The notes beneath the pieces were generated by a model that saw nothing but the letters and a program-made list of their open reading frames with translations, was not told where the DNA came from and made no database searches. Positions 18,823 through 30,800 of a stretch of DNA of 64,000 nt are shown in pieces; position 1 is the first letter of the stretch; the number at the start of each line of letters is the position of its first letter. The position numbers were made by a program, and so were the translations under genes. This stretch comes from Dromaius novaehollandiae. Lineage: Eukaryota; Chordata; Aves; Casuariiformes; Dromaiidae. The DNA is taken from assembly GCF_036370855.1 (NCBI RefSeq), contig NC_088102.1, forward strand, positions 70,627,601 to 70,691,600, read 5' to 3'.

Positions 18823-21800
18823 ATGCCGGCGGGCACGGAGCAGCCGGGGGGCGCCGCGGAGCAGCCGCCGGCCGAGCGGCCGCCCTCGGGCCGCCGCCGT
18901 CCGCCGCCGCCGCCCGCCGAGCAGGGGGAGGAGTCCGCGGGCAGCCGGGTGCTGCGGGGCGGCCGCGAGCGGGGCCGCGCCGCGGGGGGGGGAGCGGGAG
19001 CCGCCGCCGCCGCCGCCTCCCGCCGCCGGAAGGCCGAGTATCCGCGGCGCCGCCGCAGCAGCCCCGCGGCCCGGCCCGCCGCCGAGACGCCGCCCGCCGC
19101 CGAGACGCCGCCCGCCGCCAAGAAGGGCGCCCCCCGGGCCGGGTGAGTGCCTGCGGCCCGCCTCGGGGAGCGGGGGGGGGAGCGGGGGGGGCCCGGCCGC
19201 GTTGGCCGTAACGAGCGCGACTAAGGCCACACTTTCGCTGCTGTTTTATTACCCATCAGTTTGTCCCAGCTCCCTGGGGGTGAAACAATCCGCGCCCATA
19301 AAAGGGGCCCAAACCCGCGTTTTGGGAAGGAGGAAACAGGTCCCTTTCCCGGGATCCGTTTCCCGGGAGGAAACAGGTCCCCGGGATCGGGGCTCGTTCG
19401 CCACGTGCGAATAACTCGGGGTTTTGTTCCTGCTGCCGTGCCATCTCTTACGTTTCCCTCTTCTTTTCCAGGTGCACGGATAAAGCAGCTGGTAAAGGTA
19501 AGCGCCGAATTACTCATTCCTCCTGTTGCGCTCCTTCCAGAAAATCAGGGCTTTCCCATGGAGGCAGCCAAGCATCTGTCAGATCCTCCTTTTTAAGAAC
19601 GCTTGGTGACTTGCAGTTTCTTTCCAAGGTCCTTCTTAAGATTGCGGGCCTGCGATAAGCGGCCGATGACGTTTGCGTGCGCCCGCTGTGCAGAAACTTC
19701 TTCTCCCAAATAACCACTAGGGTATTGCTTTCCCCGTGAAAAGTTGAGAGCGCGGCATGCGGTGGTTTGACAACTCTCGGTAGCCAGTGGTCCTCAACTG
19801 CTTACAAAAGCCAGGTTTGCATCCGCCTCCGCGGCTGTCCCGTCGCAGGTGTTGGCCCTCGGGAGATGCGTGAAAGATGTGTGGACATAAGAGTGTTCAA
19901 ATATTTACTCTTGTTCTCGTCTAGCCTGTCTGTATTCGGCGGATGGCGGATTTCTTACGGCTTGGGGGATGAACGGGAGATGTTTCGGGGGGAGAGATGG
20001 CAGTGGCTTGCTGGATCTAATCGAGGAGACCTTAGTTCGCGTTGCAGGAACAAGTTATGTTCCTTGCCACAACATCCCGCAACTATCTCGTAGAAAAATA
20101 GGAGGCATTGCTCCTTCCCTCGTAACTCCTTCTGAAACGGTTCCCAAAAGGAGGGGTTTGGGGCGGGGAGAAAAAGGCTTTCTGTGCTGTTGGTTTTGAT
20201 GTGGCACTGGGGAATCCTCACAGAGGATAAAATAGCTAGGAACAAGGTTATATACCACGCAGATGAATTCACTTTTTCTGCTGGAGCTTTTCGGTTCTTA
20301 TTTGCAGGCATTTGTGTCTAAAACTTGCAGGCAGCCTTTATTCTTAAAATCCTATAACTTCCTAACGTCACATCTCTGTTTTTGCAACACCCAAATGGAA
20401 TAAAGTTATAATCCGTCACGTTCCTACCTGGCAAAGTGTATTTTTGCAGGCCAAGACAGAGCTGACTGATGTGTGTTTAGCACAGACCCCCACTTGTGCA
20501 TGTTTACCTTTTATTGTGCAAAATGTCTAATGGGCAGAGTATTGTAAAAACTTCGGCCCTCTAGGTAAAGTGAAGTTGCTGAAATGCGTAAAAAAGGCAT
20601 GGGATTGCTGTTTAATATATGTGCGAAGAGGTGTTACCATCAAATATTTTAATGGTAACACCTAGTGCTTTGAATACCCGTAAGTAGAAATGCTTATGTG
20701 ATAGTGCTGGGAACCTGGCAGAATAGTCTTATTTTTTTAACCACAGTTTCTTGGGTCTTGTTTGGAAGTGGCAAATTTTAATCCAGAACTTCCCACGCTC
20801 AATCTCTCTCTGTAGTCTAGGCTTTTTAAACGTTGGGCTCTGCGTGGCTCAGCTGTCCTTGAATGCGAGAACGGAAGAAGTATTTATTGAATTTCTCGAA
20901 TTTTTATGATTAGCCTCACAGCCGAAATGGATGGCATCAACTTTTGCCTGGAAATTGGCATCGCTGAAAAATAATGAGTAGTTTTATTCCAAAGAACATC
21001 TGGTTTTGGTTGATTTCGTTTTTTTTCCCCTTTAAAATACATGATAAGTGGGAAGGGCGTGCCTCTCTGTCCCAAGAGCATGCTGGGTGGAGTCCGTGCA
21101 TGCTGCACACTTGGGCTTATTTGGGAAGACGCCGAAACGGAGTTAATAAAGGTGTCTTCCTCCGGCACGCAGATCATACAGCGTGCAGAAGAAACACCCC
21201 CTCCCTCCCCCCTTTAGCCTTTTAGGAAAAAATGCTTTAAAAAGTCTAGTCAGGTGTTAGCAAGCTGCAACTTCCCTCGCGTGGCAGGATTTTTGGTAGC
21301 TAGGAAACCTCTGAAATTCTGAAAAGGAAAATGCAGTTTGTCTTTTTACCCTTGGGAAGAGCTGGATTGAGGAAGAAATCCAGTAAAACTGTTGATGTGT
21401 TGAGGGCCTCTGGTGAAGTCTTTGAGTTTAGTGCTAGCATTTACTGACTTGAGTTCCGATGTGGAATTTAATTCCCTTTCCAAGGTGATTTGCATTATGC
21501 TGTTATCCTTTACTATAAAATATTACAGTTGAGAATATTAAATTTACATGAGCTTTGCCATAACCATTAGCCTCTGTCTACTGGACAAATAGTTTGTGGA
21601 AGTGAAATGTATCCGGTAGCGCGGATGCACCGTGACATCCTGTTTGTCCGTCGGAGAAATGCAAACCTCGCTGCGCCGAAATTTGCTCGGCGAGCTGTCG
21701 GTAGTTGCCTCGCGCTTGGAATCGCACGTTGATGTGAGCTCGCCAGTGCGCTGTTGCTAGAGGAAGTTCACAGGTGATGGGTGTAGTCGCGGCTAATCCG

Positions 21801-24800
21801 ACGCTATCGGTTGTAAAAACTGCTGTGACAGTGAAAGCGGCTCGCCAAGTCCTGCGCTCTTCCGTGCAGCGTCACCGGAGCAGAGGGCTTCTCTGCTCGT
21901 TGACTGCAGAGCAGCGGCACAAAGGTCCGTCCGCGCGGGTCCGATGGTGACGTTCCCGGAAGGTTACGGTGGAAGGTGTGTGTTGTGCCGGGGTTGGTAT
22001 GCGGTTGTTGCCCTCCTGGCGTGCGAGAAGGCAGCTGCAAACTCAGCCGTACCTATTGTATTTCCTGTTTCGTCTGCTTAGTCAGGCAGTTGCCTTATTT
22101 TCCTAAAGTCGTTCTATAGAAATATTAATTGCGTAAGTCGAACGCTTAATCTCAGCTTACAAACAAACTGGTATAGCTGGAGTCAAGCTGCGTAACAGAG
22201 CTCGCATTTGGCTTCCTACGACGCTACATATTCTCATGGAAATAACTTTTAGTTAGGCCTGAATAATTCTAATTATTGGATTGTAGGTTTAATGAATACT
22301 CTTCAGATCGTGTCCTTCCGGAACTGAAAACTGAGCGCTTGCTGTGACTCTTGAAGTTATGCTGGCGATCAAATGAAACCTACTTCTCGGGTTTAATTTT
22401 ACACCCAAAGAAGTTCCTGACTGGATTCACTTCTTGTAAAATTTTACCTCTGCTATTTAATAACTGTATTTAAGAGTCCGAATGAAATCTTTCAGTCGGT
22501 TGCAGTTCAGGAGGTCATTAAAAAGCAGTAAAATTAACTGTGCAGCTATTATGGACGGCCTGATTAGTGGCGGATTATATGACAGCTGAGAAGAGAAGAA
22601 AAATGCTCGTCTAAACAACAAAGTGGAAAACGTGAACCTTCAGAATTAAATAGCTACAGTGCAAAAATGTAAAGATGGTAAGTTTGTGCTTAATGATGAA
22701 GTCCCTGTCCTACAGTGTTCAGAAAACATCTGCTCTCTGCCTTCAAGGTTTCAGAGCATCTTGGCTGCAAGGAGATCACTTTTCCCTGTAGTAGAAGAAA
22801 GGGCGCAGGGGGAAAAGCGTTTGTACAAGCTTAATGTGACAGAGGGTTTTTTTGGAGATCCGTGTTGGACTTTATGCACAGCCTCAAGAAAATGTAGAGC
22901 TGAATGTGGGATTCTCACACTGACCTAAAATTTGAGGCCGGTGTGGGCTGGAGGACGATGCCAGCGGCGTTTACGTACTTCAGCGCGCGGTTATAGAAAG
23001 CGTGCTTTAAAGGAGGGGAAGGATGTTGGATGCTCATGCATTTGGAGAATTGTCTTGGTGACTTGTTCCTGGATTTGTTTCTGGTCTTTCAGTAGGAAAT
23101 TATTGTAAGTTTTCTTTGTTGGGTAGCTAATATTTTGGCCGTTCTCCTACCGCAGTGGCTTTCAAGCTGTGGTTTGGAGGCTCAAGGGGAGAAGGGAAGT
23201 CAGGGAACTACTTCTTCAAGGATTATGAAAGTAACTGAGTGGCAAATACAAGGTTACTTTGTAGCGGTCCCTGCTTAAACGGCTGGAGAAAATGTTACAG
23301 TTTTACAAACTTGGGAAAAAAAAGGTGGAAAACTGGAAGGCTGGAGTTGTCGTAGTATAGGTAACTTGCATTATACCTTGTTATTTGCATTCTTAAAGCT
23401 TCACGCTTCTTTGGTAATGACTGTTTTCCCTTAGAATTTTGTCACTGTTTTGAAAGAGAAATGTCACTACTTAAGATCAAACCTTCTAAAAATGTGCCGG
23501 GTTTGAATAACTCAAATTGCTAAGATGTATTTTGACTTTAGCGAAGGTTTTTCCTGTGTCCCATGTGAACAATTTTGCAGCTCTTCAGGGGGGGTGTGGG
23601 AGAAAAAGCTGTTCAGATGGAGGTTTACACTAGGATTTTTTTCCTGAGTTTTAATTTTGGCTGTGCTATTATGAAATGCAGTGTTTAATGCCTTATCTGT
23701 CCTATAGGTACTGCGGTAAATCTGAGTCACAGCCTAATAGCCACATATTTATTGTGATGCAGTTATTTTCATAATAGTCGTGTTGTAACTTCACTTGAGC
23801 GTACACAGGTATTTTCTGAAAGTGTTGTGCAGGGCTAGTAAGAAGCTTTCAAATGTTTTATGAATCAGGCTTTAGAAAGTTTCTGGTTTGTAATTAAAGA
23901 AAAAATTGAAACCTTCATTTTTCTATACATCAAGAAGCAGGAAACAAATAAAATGGCATGGGTATTTCTTGCTGTCGTAATATCAAAAAGATGAATATTC
24001 TGTTGCAACAAGCTTTCTTTTGAGCTGTAATGAGGGGTGTTTTGGGCTGCAAGTGGATTCATGTATATATAAAAGCTCAAACATCTAAACCAGTGTGACT
24101 GGCAGAAATAATGCGGAGCCCCAAACAACTCCCTTTTTCATTTCTTAGGGTAATTGAACGGCGACTCGAGCTGCCAATGGAGCCGAACTGGTGCATAGCA
24201 ATGCATGGCACCTCTGTCGTAAGCTCGGCATAAACCAGCCTTTTATGGGTTGTGCAGCCAGCCAGCAGAAGCAAGCAGGATGCTCTGCTTCTGACGGGTC
24301 CGCGTCCCTTGTCCCCAGCGAGACGTGAGGACGGTGGCGTCGAGACGGGTGCTGCGCGTGCTGCCTGGCCAGCAGAGCTTTGTGCTATGGCAAATGCCCC
24401 AGCGTTATTTCTGTGCCCCATTCCTTTGGAGAAAGGGGTGATTTGGGTCTCTGCTCTCCGGCTACCTGCTTGTCTTTCCCCAAACACGTAGCAACGCGGG
24501 CACTGGATTTGCGAGGTATTAGAGGAACGAGGATGGAAGGAAAGCGATGGACACGGCATGATCGGGCAGGTCCTAAGAGGAAGTAACTTGTTCAGGAAAC
24601 CGATGGCAGGTGGTTTTGGCTTTCCCTGCTCTTTTGGATGAGTAATTGATCTGGGACTTTGTGTCTGTTTTCCTTCGCTGCTTGGAAGGAAGGTTGAGGA
24701 GATGTTGGCTGTGGGGTGTGCGTATCTACTGCTCGGGCCCTGGTCAGCTTGCTGCCTGTTATCCAGCCACACGCTTAACACTTCTTACATCCAGCGGGGT

Positions 24801-27800
24801 AAAAAGAAGTGGATCTATGATATCGGGAGGAACTGAGATTCCTAAGGGCGAGTTTATGGCCAGGTCAGGGAAACAGTGGCTGTTCTTCGGTGTTTAGCCC
24901 TTTCCTTTCAGTTTGTGGCCACTCGGCTGTATACAGGAAAATACGATGTGGGTTGTGAGATGGGGCTGTTTTCTCTGGTTCAGTAACCTTGCGTGCCGTG
25001 CTCCCAAGGCAGAAGTGTAAGGCATGGATGAAAATACATTTACGCTGCGTGCCTGAAACGCAGATCCGTGGTGACCAGCGTGGTGGGCTAAGACTGAGTG
25101 TCACCAGGGAACGCTCTGAGGAGCAGAATGGCCTCCAGAGTCTTCTCTTTTCCTTATCCAAACATACCTCATGACAACTTTGTAACTAGATTCCTCTCAG
25201 GGATGTTTTTTCCCTTTCTGACTGGCATTTTCTTCACAAATTTTAATACTGAAGGATGCTTGGTGCCTGTTGTTTTAGGGCAGCTCCTTCACTCTAATCT
25301 ATAAATGTTTTCTGTGCTGGACAATGGGGCGTTTCATTTAAAGGCTGCTGGGAAGAATCGGCAGAATGGCAAAAATAGCTCAGAACGAAAGCTGTTTATC
25401 AGTAAGTAACTTAGTTAAGGGATAGTTAAATGCAGGAAAAATCCGGAGAGCCAAAAGATCAGAAGGACTGGTAGGACTTTAAAAAATGGATTTTCCCATC
25501 TCTCTCAAATGATTTTCCATAAAGATGCAGGCATCCACTCAGTCCCCGAATCCAGCTTCTGCAGAGGATACTGAATGAGGTAGGTAATTAATAATGTCAG
25601 CATGGGTGAGTTGCAGAGGAGCGTGAGCACGGGGATGTTGCTTGTTCTGCAAAGTCATAGCTCCCGTTGCCCCCTGTGAAATGTCATTCAGGCAAAAGAC
25701 AGCGGTGTGAAGCCTCAGTCTGAGGTGATACATGCCGCTTGTCCAGCAGACGACTGCCAAAACGCAAACACGTAGTTTGTTCTGCAGCAGCTGGTCTGGA
25801 AAGTAAATGCTTGTTGCTGCTTGTTGCTGCTTTTTTTTGCCTCTCACCAGGGATGCCTTGATGTCTATCCTTGCATCTCACGTATTCTTTCGTCCTCCTG
25901 GAGGTCTAAGTTCCTATGACCTGGTGTCCGCCACTGCTGTTGACACGAACGATGGAATAACAGGATGTTGGTCCACAATCCGTTTTCCGGGTGTCTTCTG
26001 GGAGGACAGGAACCTTCCACAAAAACTGTTACCAGCCAGAGCTAGTGTTGATGAGTTGATACAGTTTCACATGCAGAATTAACAACAGTCTTTTGAATGG
26101 AAAGTTTTTCTTACGTTTTGGGCTCAAGAGATTCGACAGTCTTTCTTGTTTGAAGAACAGAGCCTGATTATCTGTACCGTTTATTCCATGCAGCTTATTT
26201 CTCGTGCTTCTTGGTGCCGTTAGCAAAATGCTGCCACCTGAGAAGTGTGGCTTTTTACGTAGAGATGTTGGAGAGGAAAGTGGTAACGCCATATTCATCC
26301 ACGGGGCCAGATTCAGCTGTGCTAAGTGTGCTACCCAAGACAGGACTGGAAACAACTGTAAGGTCCCAGTTTAGTCAGTTGAGAGAGGTGGGCATCTCTT
26401 GACTCCTTCCACCGATGGTAGAGGGAGACAAGGACAGCCACGTTCCTAACTGTGGTCCTGTTACATCCCACCTAACCTCAGGTGCAATTGAAACTGCAGC
26501 ATCTCCAGTGAGAGGATCGTGGTGATGTCTAATGTTGTGTCACATGTGTGAAGCCAGTTGTCATCTCTGAATTTAGTCTTTTTTGGGTCAGGGAGGCCCT
26601 CAAAAATGAAAAAAAAAAAAGTAGGTGTGGGAAAGAGATGTTCAAATCTAGGGATTTAACACCTTAAATTTAAAAATAAGTTTTGTTTTGCAGTCTTGGG
26701 TCTGAGGAAAAGTCTTGGTGAATGCTATGGTTTCACCTGTTCCTGCAGCTGAATGCCTTGCAGGTGTAGCTTGCCTGGCGCAGCTCTGACCCTTGCACGG
26801 GTGCCTGTGTCCACTGTATATAAAGTCAAGGACTGTAGTGGTTTTAAACTGATGGCTCTACTACTTTACGAGTTTTATTGTAAAATAAATATTTCATGCT
26901 TCTCCTGATTGTATTTTCTTGGAGGTGCAAAGGTATTCACGGGATGTAAAAGAAAAGCAATGAATCTGTTAGACACATACTGAAGTAGAGGAAAAAGGAA
27001 AATGAGAAATTGTGTGGAAAGGCTTATTAAACACCTTCACTTCAGAGAAATGGAGCAAAATTGCTAAGTTAGTGGTGCCTTGGGTGTACTTTGTTGAAAT
27101 GTATTCCGAGGAAGGTCTTTTTCATCTCTGCTCTATGTTTGGTCTTTAAATTATCAGTTCTTGCTAAGAAGCCAGCCTTATGCCTGGTCTTCCAAAGGCA
27201 TAAACGTTGTTCAAGAGCAGCAGTATGTGTTAACACTGGTAGTGGCTGGGGAAATCTCTAGAGAAAGGTCCCAGAACGTCTTTGGAGGCTTTGATTTAGC
27301 ACTCAAAAAACTGAGGATGTTCACAATTAGGATTAAAAAAAAAAAGTAAAGCAATCATAGTTTGTGTTAAGATTTGCAAAACCAGGAAGCCAAAGAGTCC
27401 TAGTCCTGCCTCTGATGAGGAAGCTTGCTTAGTATGTGTAAGACATCAAACTTGGTTGCTGTGGGGTTGCCCTGTGGAGTATTGTGGGTGGCTTTATGCA
27501 CTAAAGTGATGACTAAACTGGAGTATTGAGTGTAGCCAGCTATTTGGAAGTAATTTCTTCCGCGCATCAGGATTTGTGGAATATCGAAAGGTGCTTGGTT
27601 CATTAAGGGCCAGTGTTATGGCAAGCAAAAAAAAAAACCCCAAAAAAACCCTGAGAGCAAGTGAACTTTACATGGAAATCTTAATTATTAGGGGATGAAC
27701 TTGCTCACACAAACATTTTAGCCAGTTCTGTTATCTTGCCAAAACATATCTGAAGATCAGCCACCAGCCAAAAAGGAAACCACCTGCAGAAGCTAAAAAT

Positions 27801-30800
27801 GAGTGAAAGCACCTCAGGCTAACAGTGCTTGTGATGCTTTTTGCCTTAGCACGGTACCAGAAACATCCCTCTGAGATTCCTCAGGATTGTTACCAGGTGT
27901 ACACTTTTGATCAAATTTGCGTTTGGGAGATTCTCCAGACGTGACTTTTAATGCGGGCCAACTTTGTATCTGGTCTTTCATAAAGCAGTTACGAAGGTTT
28001 GTTGCGAGTGTCTGTCTCGTGGTGCTTAGGGGAGATCAAAGCCAGCAAATAATCTTGTAAGCCTTTATCCGAAAAAATGTAAGCTGTTTTTAAATATTTG
28101 CCTCTTTAGTTAGAGGCAATAGGAAATGTGAAGAGCCTTTTAAGTGAAGGCTTGCTGAGGTAAGGTCCTGGGATGTGTCCTGTCTCACTTGCCAGAGTTT
28201 TGCTCCAAACTTTTAATAGGTAGCGGTCTCCCTTGTTAGAGTCGACGGGGAAGTTCTGCTATTCAGCAGCATTCAGCAGAGAGGAGCGCGAATTAATGAT
28301 GGGGTTCATGCTTGTTATTAATGAGATTACAACGGACGTTTCAGATCCCAAAGAAGAGAAAGAGGAGGAGGAAGTCTCCGGTGTTCTCAGCCACGGCTCT
28401 CCCGTCAGCACGGCCAGGCCCAGCCGAAGCTGGCGCAGTAGCAGATCGGCCACCGCTGCCCGCCAGCGTGAAGCGGAGAACTTGCGTGCCTCCAGATCCA
28501 AGACTGGTTCCCTGCAGCTCGTCTGCAAGTCGGAACCAAACACGGACCAGCTTGAATATGGTACGTGGGAAGCCCTGGCCTAAAAGTGCCTGAAGATAGT
28601 CAGGTCTTGGGAGCCTTTGAAGGAGCTGTCTGGGGAGGGAGCTGAACGAGGGCGTAACTTTGAGAGCTGTATGCTGACTGCGGCTGGTAGAGGCATGGTG
28701 CTTCTTGGTCATGAGTACCTTCTGCCACCAGCACTCCTGGCGCTGAATGTCGGCGGAGGTATCTTGAGACAGATGAGCTCACTGCAGCGAACACAGATTG
28801 AAACCTAATGGTGACTTTTCCTTTCAGAGGTCACAGAAGAGCATCAGTCTCCAGCTGGAATCAGGTAGGAAGCTCTTATTTGGTGGTATTCCTTCCTATG
28901 AAGTGTTTCAGGAAGGGGAAAATACGGGCTTGAGTGGGGTGTGTGTGTGTGTGTGTGTGTCCAAAATAAACCCTCCTGTGAAGGGTTCTGTAGGAAGGAT
29001 AGTAGTTCTGTTCTCCTTCAGCCCTGGGCCTTTCTGTCTCTGGATTGCAGGTGGACTGCAGACGTCAGGTCATCTTGTATAAGATTCAATCTGGGCGTTT
29101 CACCTGGTAGCTTTTTCCCTTCTGCAGTAGATGCTGTAATTGGGTGGGTTGATGAGAGGAGACTGCTCTGCCCAGCCTGTTTTGGCTGTCATCGTGTTCC
29201 TTGGTGCAAGCCGTTAACGGTGTCTTTCCCATCCTGGGAGGTGATGCGTGCATGTTCTTGCAGCAGTGCTTAAGCTGCTGCTGCTAAACTTGTCTGTTCT
29301 CCTTTTCTGCTGGCAGTGACGATGAGGAGGAGATGCTCATCAGCGAGGAAGAAGTTCCCTTCAAAGATGACCCAAGAGATGAAACCTATAAACCCCACTT
29401 AGAAAAGTATGCACTGGATTATGCACTTACTGCCTAGTAATAACTAGTAATAACTGCTAGTAATAACTAGCCTAATGTGACCCAAAGAATCTACGCTAGT
29501 TGCTAAGGTCACATAGCTCCTGTTGGGCATAGTGTTGTCCCCACTGCCAACGTTGTGTTTGTACCATTGCAGGGAAGCTCCGAAGCAAAGGAGAAAAGCC
29601 AGCAAGGGGAAGGAGGAAAAAGAGAAGCAGAAAGAGATTAAAGTGGAGGTGAAAGAAGAAAGTGAGTTTCAGGAAGATGAAGAACCTCCAAGGAAGTGAG
29701 TAAAACTCTGCAAATACTTGTTTTGGTGTGTGTTTTGTGGGTTTCTCTGTGTCTTTCGCTCAGCACTTTAAGTAGAATGATGTTTTTTTCCCCTTTCCTG
29801 CCTGTTCCAAGTCCTGCTTTCTGCTACCTTGCCCGTGCTGGGCGAGGAAAATAAAGGAACTGGTGTTTTCATTTAGTTTAAGCTGAATTGTTCCGTACTG
29901 TGGTTTAGTCAGCCTATCTGCATAAGGCCATAAAACGTGAAATACTTCAGCGAGTTTTTAAAAATGGCTTCAGCTGTGAGGTCTGAATTGTATTAGACTT
30001 GTAGAAAGGCAGTCTGGGAAACAAAATCTCTTCTGTTGTGCACGTAGAGGCAGACGTGGGAGTGCTTTGTACGCGTCGCATGGGAAGTGTCCCTTTCTTA
30101 CCTTTGGGACTGACATACTAGAGCTCAGGAAAGAATAGCTGTGTTCTGGCTCCTTTTGGAGCAGTAAAAAGAACCAATGTTTTACTACCTCATATTTCCC
30201 TGGTACCTTGGGTGGAGCCTCAAAATCTGTGGCTGTGTCGTCACTTGGATTCAACACTGAAGCTCTTCTTGCAGCCGAGGTAGATCGGGTTGATATGCCT
30301 ATATCAAAGCCTTTCTTTGGGATAGCGTGTGAAAAAGCAGGTTTTGTAGTTGAGCTTCTCTGTGAGCAATGGAAACAAACGGGGCTCCCTCTGCTGGCCC
30401 GTGATGTTTGGCAGCCTCTTTAAGGCTGATGTTCTCATGCTGTTTCCAAGCTGCAGCAGGGCAGACTTATATTGGAGAGGCGTAAGGGCATGCATACCTT
30501 GAGACTTTTTCTTTTTTTTTCCTCCGTGAAAAATGGCTTTCTAGGGCTTAATGTTCTGTTGTTTGGATCAGAGGCTACTTCTGTGCGTAATAAAACCCGT
30601 GCCTCTTCCGAAGGCTTGACTTGAATTTTGAGTGCCTGTTCAGCTTGTTACTGTTGTGGCCTTGCTATCAATAACAACACCTCAGTGCACTCTAGAAAAG
30701 ACTTAATCTCTGCGGTAAGCGTCTCGGTGCAGCAACGTGATGGAGCAGATGCACTGTTCTGGGCAGAGCTATTGCTCAGGAGGGTGACATTTTACTTGTA

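Noticed and set aside
17811-19230. Long minus-strand Ala/Pro/Arg-rich ORFs (388-436 codons)
   Set aside because: They lie across the ZFP91 CpG island and antisense to its first exon. Low complexity and lack of conserved motifs mark them as GC by-products.
22659-22928. 89-codon plus-strand ORF in ZFP91 intron 2
   Set aside because: No similarity to ZFP91 and no fitting splice phase; the 26-nt exon joins directly to the exon at 28345.
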